Shown here: positions 11,400-25,100 of the stretch, piece by piece | Position numbering within the stretch: the first letter of the stretch is position 1 | Layout: each line of letters begins with the position of its first letter | Source: Adineta ricciae | Lineage: Eukaryota; Rotifera; Eurotatoria; Adinetida; Adinetidae | Direction: 5' to 3' | Length of the DNA stretch: 64,000 nt | Assembly (NCBI GenBank): GCA_905250025.1 | Contig: CAJNOJ010000009.1 | Span: 434,001-498,000, forward strand | The notes under the pieces: model-generated | What the model was told of the DNA's origin: nothing | The model's input: the letters and a program-made list of their open reading frames with translations, nothing else | Databases searched by the model: none | Made by a program: the position numbers and the translations under genes

Positions 11400-13762
11400 A
11401 TGAAATTTCTGTATGTGATATATATTTTTTTTTCTTTCATCTGCTACACAATAGGTAAAAACGTTGAAACTTTAATGTATTTTTCCTCTCTCTTATCAGA
11501 AATAAAAAATTTATAAATCTTAGAAGAAGAAAAAGACCTGTTGAACATTTCGGGTACATCGACTACAATTAACAACAGGAAATAATCTGTTTCTTTCAAC
11601 AACATGTATCAACACTATGTAGAAAATTTTCAATTAAAAATAAGAATGATGCATTAATAATAGATTTTAGTAATGTAAAATTTTTATATAATCAAGAATT
11701 GAGACTACTTTCCAGGAGAAAAAACATGTTTTAGTCGAACAGAACTTTAGTTATTCTTGAACTGATTAATCAAGGTAGAGATACGCTCAAGATTGCTCTA
11801 TTTACGACTTACGTATTGCCAACAGCGTGAAATGTCAGACCCAATTGTTTTGATCAGGTAAACCATTGTGCATCGTGTCATTCACAGAGAGAAATTACTG
11901 AAAATGTGTGCTCAACCTATCTGCTCTATTTCTACACATACTTAATAACATAATACAAGAAGTTGTTACTCGGCTGATTGAAGGTATATTTGGGACTATA
12001 TTAGAATGTTCACAGTCTTCAATTTAATAAATACAAAGACATTGTAAAGCATCTCTGTAATGATAATTTTGAAGTTATATTTTCAGTGAATATTAGCATA
12101 TAAATGAGATGACCTTGATTTACCTTCACCCCCTCTGCGCGTGAGAACTATGACTTTTTTTTGTATAAATTCACAATAGTTGTTCTCGAACATTTGCTTC
12201 CTGATTAAATAAGGCGAGTAATCACGATTCAAGACTTCAAAAGAACGTGTCTACAACACAAAACGGAACTGTTAATCGATAGCTGTTGAACTTGGCATAT
12301 GTCACAGTGTAAACTATACCATCTTTTCCGATAGTATTATGATGAAACAGAAAAGGATTATTCGCGGTCGATGCAAAAACTCCAAATCGACCGACTTCTC
12401 TACTTTTTTTTTGTTATTACTAACTCAATACAGCGTATTATTACACCCTTCTCTTCGTTTTATTCAAATAATGAGTATAATCATTTTGACATATGCATCG
12501 TCGAATAAATCACTCCGCAAAAGCTATAGACAAGATGTTTGTCAATCAGTCAAGCACATCGATAACAACTACACGCTGAATCACCAATCTTGCCATAGCG
12601 ATAAATGTTCCTTTTTTTTCTCTTGCTCGTTTTGTTTTACCTAATCAAGAAAAAAAAAATCGAGAATAGGTACCTTTGTGAGCTTCGTATAAACCATTGA
12701 AGCGATGAACGACCACATTCACGTGCACCAAAGTCGTTAGGTACAGATCGTGTAGCAAAGAGAGAACATAGGAAAGGTAATTTATCATTATATTCTGTAT
12801 CTTTTCTGTAAGCATTCACGTGTACACTGTATTTATTGCTCATTCATCTTTACCATTCCAGGTACGGCTCTAATTTTTCCTCATTTCATCGAGATGAAAT
12901 TTATAGGTTATCTGTCGACCGAAGTTCCATTAGTAGATCTCTAATAAATCATCGGCAGATGTTGAGTAGTAATAAACGATGAAGAGTCCAGATTAAAAAC
13001 AAGACTGTTTATAAAAGAAAGGCGATGTGAGAAAATGTCTTTCAGAATATTTTGTTTGATGAATGAAAATGACAAGCAGAAACTTTGCTATGTATCATCT
13101 ATTTTATATTCACACGATTGCTATTGTTTTAGCAAAGAAAAACTGCAAGTTTGTCAATGAAAATACTGAATGTAATTTGAATGTAAATGAGAAGAAGAGA
13201 ATTTGTTTTCTTACAGCGCAATACGTGACAATTCTCTGAGATACCAGTCGAGATTAATACGATAGTCTGCCAATTTTTCGAAATTAAATTTCTTTATTGC
13301 GTAAAATAACTTCTATTCCTATATTACTAGAATCTAGATACTTGTATTTGTGCTTCTCTTCTCTTCTTGTGAAATTGTTTCGCTATTCTGTCACTTTTTT
13401 CTCTTGCCGTCTTCAGACAAACCCAAATTTTAACGAGCAGAGACATACGTGTTCTTTTACATTTAATCATTTTGTTGAAGGTTCTGTGAGTACATTTTGA
13501 AAACGCGTCATAAAATATGTTTTGCATCTCACATAGGATTCGTTCGACTTTTAACGAATCAACATCGCTAACTATCTGTTCACCTACATCCCATCCTCTC
13601 ACGTCTCATCAGTAATCCAATAAACACTCATTACCGCTAAATTCAAATCCATTGATTAATTAATACTACTAACGGTTTATTTGTGAATTTCTTTAGATCT
13701 CTATGAGTTGTTGTTTTATTACATTTGATCTGTTCTAGTTACTATTACCTTCCAAATCACCT
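11400..13762. other. Intergenic region between APC1 and the nuclear receptor
   Basis: A 2.4-kb stretch between two plus-strand genes. It is A/T-rich with several T runs. The only open frames are short, low in complexity and without family resemblance, so I call no gene. It should hold the APC1 3' end and the receptor promoter. Confidence 0.5.
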
Positions 13763-16700
13763 TTGATGAAAATGTCATCCAAAGATCAAGCCTGGTTTGA
13801 ATTTCTAGTTGAATCACCGACAAAATCAGTTAAAGATGAAGCCTATGATCATGACATGATCAACACGATGTCTCCATTAACTGATGATATTGATTATATG
13901 ATAATCGATTCTGAACTTAATCCAATACATTCTCGAAAACATCATTCGGACGAAAAGGCTGCAGTAAAGAAATCGAGGAAGAAAAGACTTACAACGAATC
14001 GTAAGTTATCCGTTTTCCTTAATTGAGTATCAATTCTTAGAAAATTAGTTTACTCATTGAACTGGGCATACATGTCGTGTCTACAAAAGAAAGCCTGATG
14101 TTTTAGTTGACATAGTTCAATATAGTTTTATTCATTTTTTGCCAGTGTCTTTGATTAGATACGTTCTTTAAAGTACTTTTTTCCATGTTCTTTTGTCAAC
14201 TGACAAAATCCAAATGTTTTTTCTTCATACTTCTTTCTGGCCTCGTGTATATCCTTCGCCATTACGATTGCTTTTATTACCTTCACCAAACTTGTTACAG
14301 CCTCGATAGATGCCGAAGCAAAGGACAAGATGACTTGCCATGCACGCCCTTGTCGGGCTACTCACGAGAAAAGCAAAACGAGCGAAAATGTTGTCAGGCA
14401 GACCAACTCTCTTTCTTTCCTTCTCTCTCTCTCTCTTTCTGTTCTGTGTTGTTCTATGTCGACGTAGTCGTCCTTCTTTTTCATGCTAAATAATAGCGAT
14501 GTGCTACTCGTGCCTGCGCGCTCACACAACCCCCTTACGTTTTTTTTTCTTTCGTCGTTTCTTGACACTCAATCATCGGTGCAATGAGCATCGACAACAA
14601 CCAGTAGTTTTTTCCTTGTTATGACTGACTTGTTTTTCTTTCTCTTTTTTTTCATACAGTTAATAAGTAAATGTAAGACACAAAGCAAGACTTGTTTTCG
14701 GTACACATTTATATATTCCGGCATGAACTATTGATTGAATCGTACAAAGAAGAAATGTACGGATGCAGATGTATGTTCATTCGTTCTATTTCACCAGAGG
14801 TCATGTAGCCCCTGACCTGATAGAACATACATGGCGAGATAAAGAAAAGAAAAGAATAGAATATATTCATTGATATTTTTGTGTTCAAATAAGAGATGCG
14901 AGATTCGAGTGTGAAAATATGATGAATGGAATATATTTATTGCGTTTCCCTGCTAGATTTCGAACAAAATTTTGAATCTTTATTATTTTACTGGTAGAAG
15001 TACGATTTGCAAGAAGGGCAAATAGAAAAAAAAAGTCGAGAACAGCCTGTGCTCCTATAAAAGAATAGAAAGAAAAAATATACAACGTAATAGACGACTC
15101 TCTATAGCTTCATGTTTCTTTTTCTCTCGTTTTTTTTTCTTCTCTCAAGTTTTTTGTGCTTTCTTTTTCTATTATCGGTCTACATCATACAAATATATTT
15201 TGATCTTAGATTATATACTCTTCATCTATTTCTTGTTCTCTCTATCTGACAACAAGTATTATGTTCAATAGCTAGATATGTTAATGATGGCAGCCATAGG
15301 GAATCCACTAGCAAATTTCGATCATCGTTCAACATCTTCACCTAACCAAACAACAACTCAAATTAAACAGCAACCGTTTAGTCCTCCACCTTTTCATCAG
15401 TTGACGAATAGCTTTTTCAATCATCACCATCATCATCTTCATCAACAGCAACGTTCGACCCCGTCGCCGGACCATGAACGAATCTCACCCCGGTCAAATA
15501 CTCACGCTGAAAGTTCTTCAACTCCTAATCTGAGTGTGCCGCCAACACTTGGTGCAGGTCGGTAGACATACATAAAAGATAGACAGATAATCAGTTAAGA
15601 AGCAAAATAACGAATGTTATTGCGCAGCTTATTTTATTTTACTAAATTAGACGCTTGAATGATTCGAATGCTTTTAGACAATGTCACGTTGATATAGGTA
15701 GTTTCTCTGAATAATATATGATTTCAAATCGCGTTAATTAAATAAGAATATGTTATTATATAGTTCTTATTCAAAGAAGAACTATTTACTTCTTGTCAAG
15801 ATAAACTCACTGAGTAATTGTTATAAAATGCAAAAATAAGACTTTTTTGCACGTCTTGTCCTCAAAGACTGCCAGCGATTATTAGATAAAAGTTCGTAAG
15901 GAAAGGAGATGAATAATGTTATTTAATTATTTATAAAGAAAATATGCTCTAGAGATCAAAAGCTTTGTATCAGGAAAATCTTAATAAATAAGTTTTGCCT
16001 TTCTTTTCTTTAGCGTCAATGACTTCTGAGGATAAACGTCGTTGCGTAAGTAGTTCGAAACGACTGTCGAGTCTAGCAAAATTTTATGTCAATGTTATGT
16101 AGGCGGTGTGCAGTGATATTGCTTCCGGTTATCATTATGGTGTTTGGAGTTGCGAGGGTAAATAATTTTATTGAAAATTGCTATTTCGTTGACATTGCCG
16201 GTTAATTCTTCAGGATGTAAGGCATTTTTCAAACGAAGTATTCAAGGTACGAATGAGTACATTTGTCCTGCAACAAATACTTGTACGATTGATAAACATC
16301 GTCGAAAAAGTTGTCAGGCGTGCCGTTTGAGACGTTGCTATGAAGTCGGAATGACCAAAGGCACGACCCGACGAGAGCGCAAGTATCGTAAGAAGGCCGT
16401 GTCTGTCTGTAAAATCACATCGACGTCATCGAATTCTAACGCTATGAATAATCCATCCGCTCATAATCATGATTCTGGATTGCCGATGGCAACTAATATG
16501 TCAGGAACACCGACATCGGGGACACCATCGATATCTCAAATGAATAACGCAGATTTCTCATCCACACAATTATCAACAAATAAAGTAAGTGGAATGAAAT
16601 TTGTCTGCAACAGAATAGACAGTAATCGTTTTGTTCCATAGACAACTACAGATTCTACGCGGATATCGATCACATCGGCAGAATTCATCAATACGCTGTC

Positions 16701-17962
16701 TCTAGCGTCACGATTGAATTTACCAGCAAAAGTTGACTTAAGTCGCCCATTGACTGATCAGTATTTTCTTCAATTACTCGCAAAAATCTTCGATCAAGAA
16801 CTTGTTGTGTTGATCAACTGGGCTAAGGCAATGCCAGGTACTTCTACGCTCATTTCACTTCAAACGCCATTTTCATCCTCAACTGCTTTCAGGTTACACG
16901 GAAAGTTTAACTCTTGATCAACAAGTGACGATTATCGAGCAGAGTTGGCTAGACACACTAATTCTCGACGTAATCGAACGCTCTCTCGAGCGTAGTGATG
17001 ACACACTTCATTTTGCGCCTGACTTTATCATTTCACGGTAATCATCGTTGTTTCTGATCGAATCAATTCGTCACCTGTTCGATAATTTAGGAATCGTGAT
17101 CTATCTAGTCCAGGCCTCGGTGCAATTTGCACAAGCTTATTCAATATTCTTCAAGCATTTAAAGATCCACGAACGACGCACGAAGAGTTTATTGCATTAA
17201 AGGCAACTATTCTGATTAACTCAATTCCAGCTACAATTACAACAACGAAATCATTTCGTCTCCTCACCAATCAAATCTATCAAGCAATACAATACACATG
17301 TGATTCGAATCCAAGTGTGTACCATGATAATTACATTCGTCATTTCACATTATTATTACAATTGCCACATATAAAAATTCTAAGTCTCAAGCTCATACGA
17401 TTGTTCGTCGAGATGCGAACTAATGACTTGTTACCGCAAGCTGATCTTCTATTAGAGATGCTTGATGCACAAGACTCACTTGACTTGAATAATAGTTTTC
17501 TATCAATGAATACTGATATCAATAGTCTAGCATCGGATATAAATCCAAACTTGCCTACAAATAATAACAATATGGAAAATACGACTGCGTCAGCAACGAT
17601 TAACAATTCTACTATTCAACCAAACAATTACCAAGCCACTGGCGGCAATTTCAATCCGAGGCAAGAAACAGTCGATCAAGCTCAGAATGTCAATGATTTA
17701 AACAGTAAGTGCGGATAGAAAACAGCAAAAGTGAAGTATTTGTTGTTGATTCAATGAAAGTTGATAATGAAATTTGCCTTTGTCTTCAGGTCAAATGAAT
17801 TATCGATCGACGTCATCACCAATGTTATATCCAAATGCATCATCTGAGAAACGTTCACCCGCCACTCAATCTCTTCCCTACTACAAACATTCTAATTCTG
17901 AAACACTTTCCAATTCAACGCCACAAAATCTGCATTTTCAAATGAATAATCTATCGTATTAA
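13763..17962 (+). CDS. ESR: Estrogen-receptor-type nuclear receptor (NR3A-like)
   Basis: Nine exons join in phase: 13763-14000, 15276-15557, 16014-16045, 16103-16157, 16214-16584, 16642-16837, 16893-17037, 17091-17704 and 17790-17962, giving 701 residues. The two-zinc-finger DNA-binding domain (residues about 184-250) starts [17 protein letters not shown] and has the P-box [11 protein letters not shown] and the D-box segment CPATNTC, as in estrogen receptors, followed by [17 protein letters not shown]. The ligand-binding domain (about 327-565) keeps [11 protein letters not shown] (Glu of helix 3), [11 protein letters not shown] (Arg of helix 5) and a near-perfect helix 12, DLLLEMLDA. Long Ser/Pro/Gln/His-rich A/B and Asn-rich F regions flank it. 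The His that binds the steroid D-ring hydroxyl is replaced by Leu by my alignment. The role is a ligand- or constitutively-active transcription factor. The first exon is the least certain because its intron is 1.3 kb, though its phase fits; the ATG at 13769 is an alternative start. Confidence 0.9.
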
Positions 17963-19166
17963 TGCTCAAATTTCATGTATATTGCCCGTAAGACATGTGC
18001 CATAGATAGATTTGCTTTGAAACACAAAAATATTCTATTTTTTTCGTTAAATCAAATTTATCAAATGAAACTTTGCAACAGTATTTGTAATATTTGCTCA
18101 CACGAAACGAACGTACATAGAAGAAACTATTCCCCACTTATATCCTCATTCTTCATGCTCAACAATCGATGTCAAAACTCCATTAATACCATTCGTTTTT
18201 GCACGAATAAACACAAAAAGAAGACAACGAGTCATTTCTGTGTTTTCTCTCGCTCTCTCATATGTTGTGGAATATTGTTCAAAGAAAAAAATTTCTGTGT
18301 TGATGTTTGATGTATCTTAACCCGGTTGAACACCATCTCGGTATTGTTTTCTTCTTTGTTCTTTGTTTAACTGTTTACATTCTTGTTTTTTATTTTTTTT
18401 CCTTTGTCTATTTCTTCTTTTCGTTTGTGATTCTGTTAAATACACGTGATGTATGTTGAGCAGACAGATCAATTCAGCACCGCTGTCACCTCATTTATTG
18501 ATTGACTCAACTGTTTGAAACGCATTTACAATGAGTTTTCTCGAGTGAAAACCATTTGTTTAATGCATGTCATCAACTAAAAAGCAAGTTCATGACAGAC
18601 ATATTTGCTTCCTCAGCTGAATTAACAAATAAATGTAAACAGGTCTTTGTTAAAAACGTCGATGCCTTTTTATTCAAGTGAAAACATTTTTAGATCAATC
18701 TAAAAATGACAGTTAGGTGCAAACGGGCGAGTTTGTTCACCAGTTTGCTATTGAACTTGACATTGATTTTCACAGCCGAATAAAAACAAATATATAATCG
18801 ATTGAATTAACCTGTATGCATACACGAAATAAGAAGCAGATTCTTCTAATGTGGAATCTTTCAAGAAAGAAATATAATTGTACATAAATGTCTAACAATT
18901 TCCCTGCCCTTGCACTTGACAGGCACTGATTAAATCAACGAACGTCTGCGAACAGATAAGTACACATCCGTTGTGTTTTTTGCCTATGTCTTTCAATAGT
19001 AGCCATCAGACATTCTGCCTGTTATTAATATCTTTCCATTTCTACATACGCCTACCAACAGAGCCAGTGGAGAAATCAATCAATGACTACATTATTACTC
19101 TGTTTATTCAGTTCTATTCGTATTTGACTTGTTTCTCTGTTGATATAGAACACTTGACATAGGAAA
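17963..19166. other. Intergenic region upstream of the collagen gene
   Basis: About 1.2 kb between two plus-strand genes, with pyrimidine-rich tracts at 18340-18425. A few short frames exist but none resembles a known protein or shows splice support. Confidence 0.45.
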
Positions 19167-22100
19167 ATGTTGACAAGAGTTTTCTTTTGCTTCTACTTGA
19201 TTCAATCAACCGTACAAATAAATGGCAATAATCATTATCGAGCAGATTTAACCGGTAGTTTGTGTTGATCTTTGTTATAAACGAAAACAATTGTTTTATG
19301 TTTTAGTACTTTTCAATTTACTCGATATTCCACATTTAATTGAACATGGATGGGTTCCTGTACTGGAAACGTCGAACGCAATATTGACAGAGAATCTGTT
19401 ACCGACACTTGATATTATCAGTACGAACATTACAGAAATAACAGACATTGCAATTCGAACACCGCTAACACCGCAACATCGAAAGGCAACTTTTGTTTAC
19501 ATCAAGGCCAATTCAAAACCGACCGATACTTTTCGTGAGCAAATAATCCTTTCTTTGTTGTTGAATCAGTTATATCCTTCGTGTAGAATTTAATTTTCCG
19601 GATGAATTCATTCTTCTGATTAAGTATCGTTCAGTAACAGATTCATCGGGTACAATATGTTCCTTACTGGATGATCGCGCATTTATTACCTTGGAGATCC
19701 ACATTAGTACAAATGTAACAATAATCTATCATTCTAAAGAGAGCAGTGAACAATTTACCTTTGACCATCCAACATTGGTAGCTAACGATGGATTGTAAGT
19801 AGAGTGATATGAAAGAATGTATTTTGTTTGGATTGGATGCATTTGATTGTAGGTGGCACGAGTTGAGTTTGGCTTTCGGGAGTCATTCGGTGAAACTGCA
19901 AGTTGATAATCAAATTCAAGAGGATATAAGCGTTCCATTAAACATACATCCTACTTCAGTGAACTTTAATTTAACAGGTGTCATCTTCCTCGGAGCAGAT
20001 GTTAATGGCAACAATCAAAAGGACTCTTTGTTTCAGGTAAAATGACCAGATTATCCTAATGTTTGTTGGGTGCCATGAGGAAAAACTCGTTAATTAAATC
20101 TACAGGATATATTCATGAGTTTTTGGCATTGAGTGAAGCAGCTTTGCCGTGGTTAAGATATTTTCTTCTATCGTCGATAATTGCAACATACGAAACAATA
20201 TGTGGCATATTTCATCTGTTGAGACCATTGCAAGAAAGGACGAAATAGCATAAAATCATTGTGTTGTTTCTTCGAAACATTGAAATGGTACAAATATGAG
20301 TTGTAGGACGCAATTTGATTAGAAAAAAAGCTTGCAAAATGTTTAAAAAGGAACTGGAATGTTGATGATTTGTTTTGATCTACTTAGGGCGATATCAAGG
20401 ATGTTCTAGTCATGGGTTCCAAATTAAAAAATACTAGCAATCTAACAACGAATGACATGCTAGAACTCGAGGGTGAACCTCCGTTATTGCACCAACAGTT
20501 CCCAAACAAGGACTGGACAAATCCTTTAGTAAATAGTTGAACTGACAAGATGAACACTATTTCATTTAAATTCTATGTATTGCAGTCAGTTTCACATGAA
20601 TACTCGGCTGAGCATGTAGAACGATTCGAAGAAGGGCCAGCAGGACCAGTCGGTAAACCAGGTAGACCTGGTCTTGATGGTCCAGTTGGCGCGCCCGGTG
20701 CTCCTGGACATATTATTGTCATTCCTGTACGTATTAATGTCTTGATTTTGACTCAGAATTCTGTTGATATACGTATATTAGTCACCGATTCATGATGAAC
20801 ACGACCCGCAAGCTTTTATGCATGCAATTCAAGGAATGATCAATGCATATGTAGTGAGTACTATGGATAATTTAATTAAAATATCGATGTATAATCGATG
20901 ATTCGAATTAGCATATTCTAACAGGCCAACCAGGTGCTCCAGGACGGCCAGGGTTACCTGGTGATATGGTAAAATACCGATATATTTCCTTAAGATTAAT
21001 TTATTATGAGTACCTTTCAGGGACGGCCAGGTTCGAGAGGTGCGAGAGGCGAACTTGGTGAACGTAAGTTTGATTAATCAATTTAAAATAAACCAATCAT
21101 ATTTTTATTCGTCCTTCAATGATTTAGCTGGATCACAAGGACCTTCAGGTGCGCCAGGACCTATTGGACCTCGCGGACCACCAGGACCACAGGTTTGATC
21201 TAACATTTGTATGATATTTCACATATAGATTTACTTTTTGTTAATATTTCTAGGGTTCTCGTGGTTATAGAGGATTACGTTAGTAGAATACAACAACGAA
21301 GAAACTGTATATCAGTATATTCATACTTTTTAGGTGGTTACCAAGGTGCTCCTGGTCAGAAGGGTGAACAAGTGAGTAAAATAGTGGCTGCTCGTTTGTT
21401 ACATCATGAATTGATGCATTTTAAAGGGACTACGTGGCCTGCCAGGATTACAAGGTGAAAAGGGAGATCAGGTATATTATCTCTTATGAATGGCAAGAAA
21501 GTATATTAATTCTATAACGCTTGTAGGGTGAGACAGGGCCTATCGGCGAACAGTGAGTTACAACGATTTTGTAATCAGGAAATGAAAACTAATGTTTCGT
21601 ATAGGGGACCTCTCGGGCCAATAGGACTTAAAGTAAGTCTTATGTTTTGAATAAATTCATTAATTTATATTTTGAAGGGTGACAAAGGTGAGATGGGACC
21701 AGAAGGATTACAAGGTAAGTGACAATTCTACGTTTTCCTGACACTAATAGTATTATTGAAATACGTTTCGTAGGAGAAACAGGCCCACGCGGTCCGCCTG
21801 GTCCCAAGGGTATCACTGGTCGAACTGGTTTGACCGGCCAAAAAGTTTGTATTTTATATTTATTTGAAAGATTGAATCACTCTTTTTCTATTTTAGGGAG
21901 CCCAAGGACCACGCGGCTCTAAGGGAGAGAAAGGAGACAGAGGTGAAAAGGTATCGTATATCGACGAATGAGTATTGAAACAAACCTTTCCACTTAACGT
22001 CCTTCAGGGAAATATGGGCTGGCGCGGTCGTATTGGTCCTATTGGATTTACTGGTTGGTAATACATGTTATTCTTCAGATGTGGAAATAAACAAAACTTT

Positions 22101-25100
22101 TCTTATAGGTGCACAAGGCATACCAGGAGCTATTGGACGAAAAGGAAGACAGGGCGTTCGAGGATTGACGGTAACATTTGAGAATATTTTCCCTACATTA
22201 TTTGATGATACGAAACAAATTGCTTTTGCTTTCTTTTCAAGGGATCTGTCGGTCCACAGGGACTGCAAGGTTTAGTTGGTCAGAAAGGTGATCGTGGTAT
22301 AGTAAGTGTGCTTTTGCCACATATTATAATTTTGTAATGCTTATCTTACCTTCTAGACTGGACCAAAGTAATTATTATTACTGGGATTGGAAGCTAACAT
22401 AACCCAGCATCATTGTTTCTAGAGGAGATCAAGGCATTACTGGACCAATTGTAAATAATTATACTCCTTTCTCTCTCTCTCCCATAGATTTGATTCCGTT
22501 CTATTTAATATTATTTAGGGTACTAAAGGCATTACTGGTGATCGTGGAATACCGGGTGAAAGGTTTGCGTGTATGGATAAGCTTTCTAAGTTTTGATAAA
22601 TTCAATTTTTCTTTCCAGAGGTGATAAGGGTTTCAAAGGTAAACAAGGTCCTAAAGGTACCATTGGCATCACTGGTGATAAAGGCGACAAAGGTGATACA
22701 GGACCACAAGGGTATTCTGATAATAAACTTTGAGATTTGAGAAAACGTTTCTGGTTTGCATTCTGTAGGCCACTGGGTTTGGTCGGAGATGTTGGTCCAA
22801 TAGGTTTGACTGGGGCTCAGGGATTCAAAGGAGACAAGGTTATTTATCCTTTAAAGCCGTTCAATTTTATCCATCGTATATTTGTTTACTTACTTTCGAC
22901 AGGGAGAAATTGGTTCGACTGGTGATATTGGTGTCACTGGAATGCAAGGATTACGGGTTGGACCTATTTTTTTGTTTTTTGTAATACGTATCAACACTGG
23001 ACTTGTTTCGCGTTAGGGTCCAATTGGTCTCACAGGTCCTATCGGATTCACCGGTCCAAAAGGTTACAAAGGTGAAGTAGGTGAAAAAGGTGAAAAAGGA
23101 AATCGAGGAGAAAAGGGTATACAAGTACGTATCAAGTCAAACATTCAAAAATATTAAATCACAATCATTGTTACGTTCTATAGGGTCCCCAGGGAATCGT
23201 CGGTCCACAAGGTATTCAGGGAAAAGTAGGTCCTGTAGGACCAAAGGGCGATCAAGGTAAAACGGTTTGATAGTAAGCTGAAGTTAGGCAATATACTTTA
23301 TCTATACATTAGGTGAAAAAGGAGAAAAGGGAATTATTGGACCGCAAGGTCTACAAGTAAGCATTTTTATTCATCGTCATATAGTAGACAGAGAGAGCTG
23401 TTTCTTGAGGGTGAACAAGGCCTCATTGGATTAACTGGTGACAAGGGCAATCAGGGTGTCGTTGGTCCTGTTGGCGCAAAAGGTTCATAATGATATAATA
23501 TTGTAAAATGAAACATGACAAGAAATAACAAAGGCTATTTTCTTTAGGTAATCAAGGTGAAAAGGGCAATCAGGTAAAATACTTAGGAAGATTTTTATTG
23601 ATCAGAAATCGATACATCTCTTGGAACAGGGACCAAAAGGTGATCAGGGTATCGTTGGCCCAATGGGAATCAAAGGAGAAAAGGTTGTATGGTTCGGATA
23701 CATCGTATGTTGAATGAATGTCAATTTCATCGTAGGGCATTCAAGGTCCCGTTGGCCCCATTGGAGTGAATGGTCCTCAGGGAGAAAAAGGTAAAGGTTT
23801 ACCATAGAAAACTTTTCTCTATATGTAAAAACCTTTTAATTATTATTAGGAGACAAAGGTGATACAGGATCAAAGGGAATTCAGGGCAGAGTCGGTCCAC
23901 AAGTAAATTTTAATTCGATGATTTAATTTCTACAACTAATCGCGTGTGTTAAATAAATAGGGATTCAAAGGTGACGTTGGTCAGAAGGGAGATATCGGAC
24001 CGATTGGACCTAAAGGCGGTACTGTCGCATCATAGTTTGGCAAAAATCATAGCGTTGCATTTCTTTTTTCGATAGACAAAGGAAACATCGGAGTAATAGG
24101 GCCACAAGGTCCAAAAGGTGATCTTGTAAGTTCCTCAATTGTTGACATTTGCAAGAGTTGCATATATTTTTCATTCATTAGGGTCCAATTGGAATTATTG
24201 GTCCCGTAGGACCTATTGGATTGATTGGACCCAAAGGTGATCAAGGTGTGAAAGGAGAAAAAGGAGATGTTGGTATTCAGGGTGAAAAAGTATGCATTGA
24301 ATACATAGATCGAGTTATAAGATCGATTAGTTTGTGCTTGTAGGGAGAAAAAGGTATTGAAGGTAAACAAGGTCCTATCGGACAGACAGGTGAAAAGGGA
24401 AACATGGGCGACGTAGGTTGAGTAAATGCGCTTACTGATAAATCTGTTGATAGTGTTCTTCGCTAGATTGGAGAAATTGGTCCAAAAGGTGAAAAAGGTA
24501 AACTGATTCGTCACTGAATAGATCTTTTGCAATTTGTGATGATCGTTTGATTTTTCAGGAGATAAAGGAAATCAGGGAGTTCAAGGTCCTATAGGACCAC
24601 AAGGACCAGAAGGCATTCAAGTAAGTAAACAGTATTGATTTGTCTATATTTCATTATGAAAAGTGAAATCTTCCATGATCAACTTCGTTTTAGGGTCCGC
24701 AAGGTATAAAAGGATCGCCTGGTCTACAAGGACCACAAGGTGAACAAGGAATCGAAGGTCCAATTGGAAATGTAGGACCCAAAGGAGATACAGGCCCTGT
24801 GGTGAGTTCACATGCGATCATGATCCTCTGTTTCGTTAGCTAACTAACGAATGAAGAGAAATACACCATTTCACAAATTGCTGCCTAATGAATAATATTT
24901 TCCTGTATCTTCAGGGCGATCAAGGAGTCCAAGGTCAAAGTAGGTGATTTGTAAAACTTCCAGAGCAAATGGACAAAATATTTCCGTATCTGTAGAGGGT
25001 GAAATTGGTCCAAGAGGTCTGAAAGGACAACACGGTGATGCAGGACCACCAGGTCCACACGGTACGTAACTTTTCTAGGAGCATAGGCCGTCGTTTTTAA

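Noticed and set aside
12339..12843. Overlapping frames on both strands between APC1 and the receptor
   Set aside because: Short, low-complexity, driven by A/T-rich sequence; no domain and no conserved exon signals.
14185..14568. Pyrimidine-rich open frames within the receptor's first intron
   Set aside because: Simple-sequence composition on both strands; no homology.
24047..24532. 161-codon minus-strand frame inside the collagen gene
   Set aside because: Antisense shadow of Gly-X-Y exons; its Asn/Phe/Thr pattern mirrors GGx repeats and introns.
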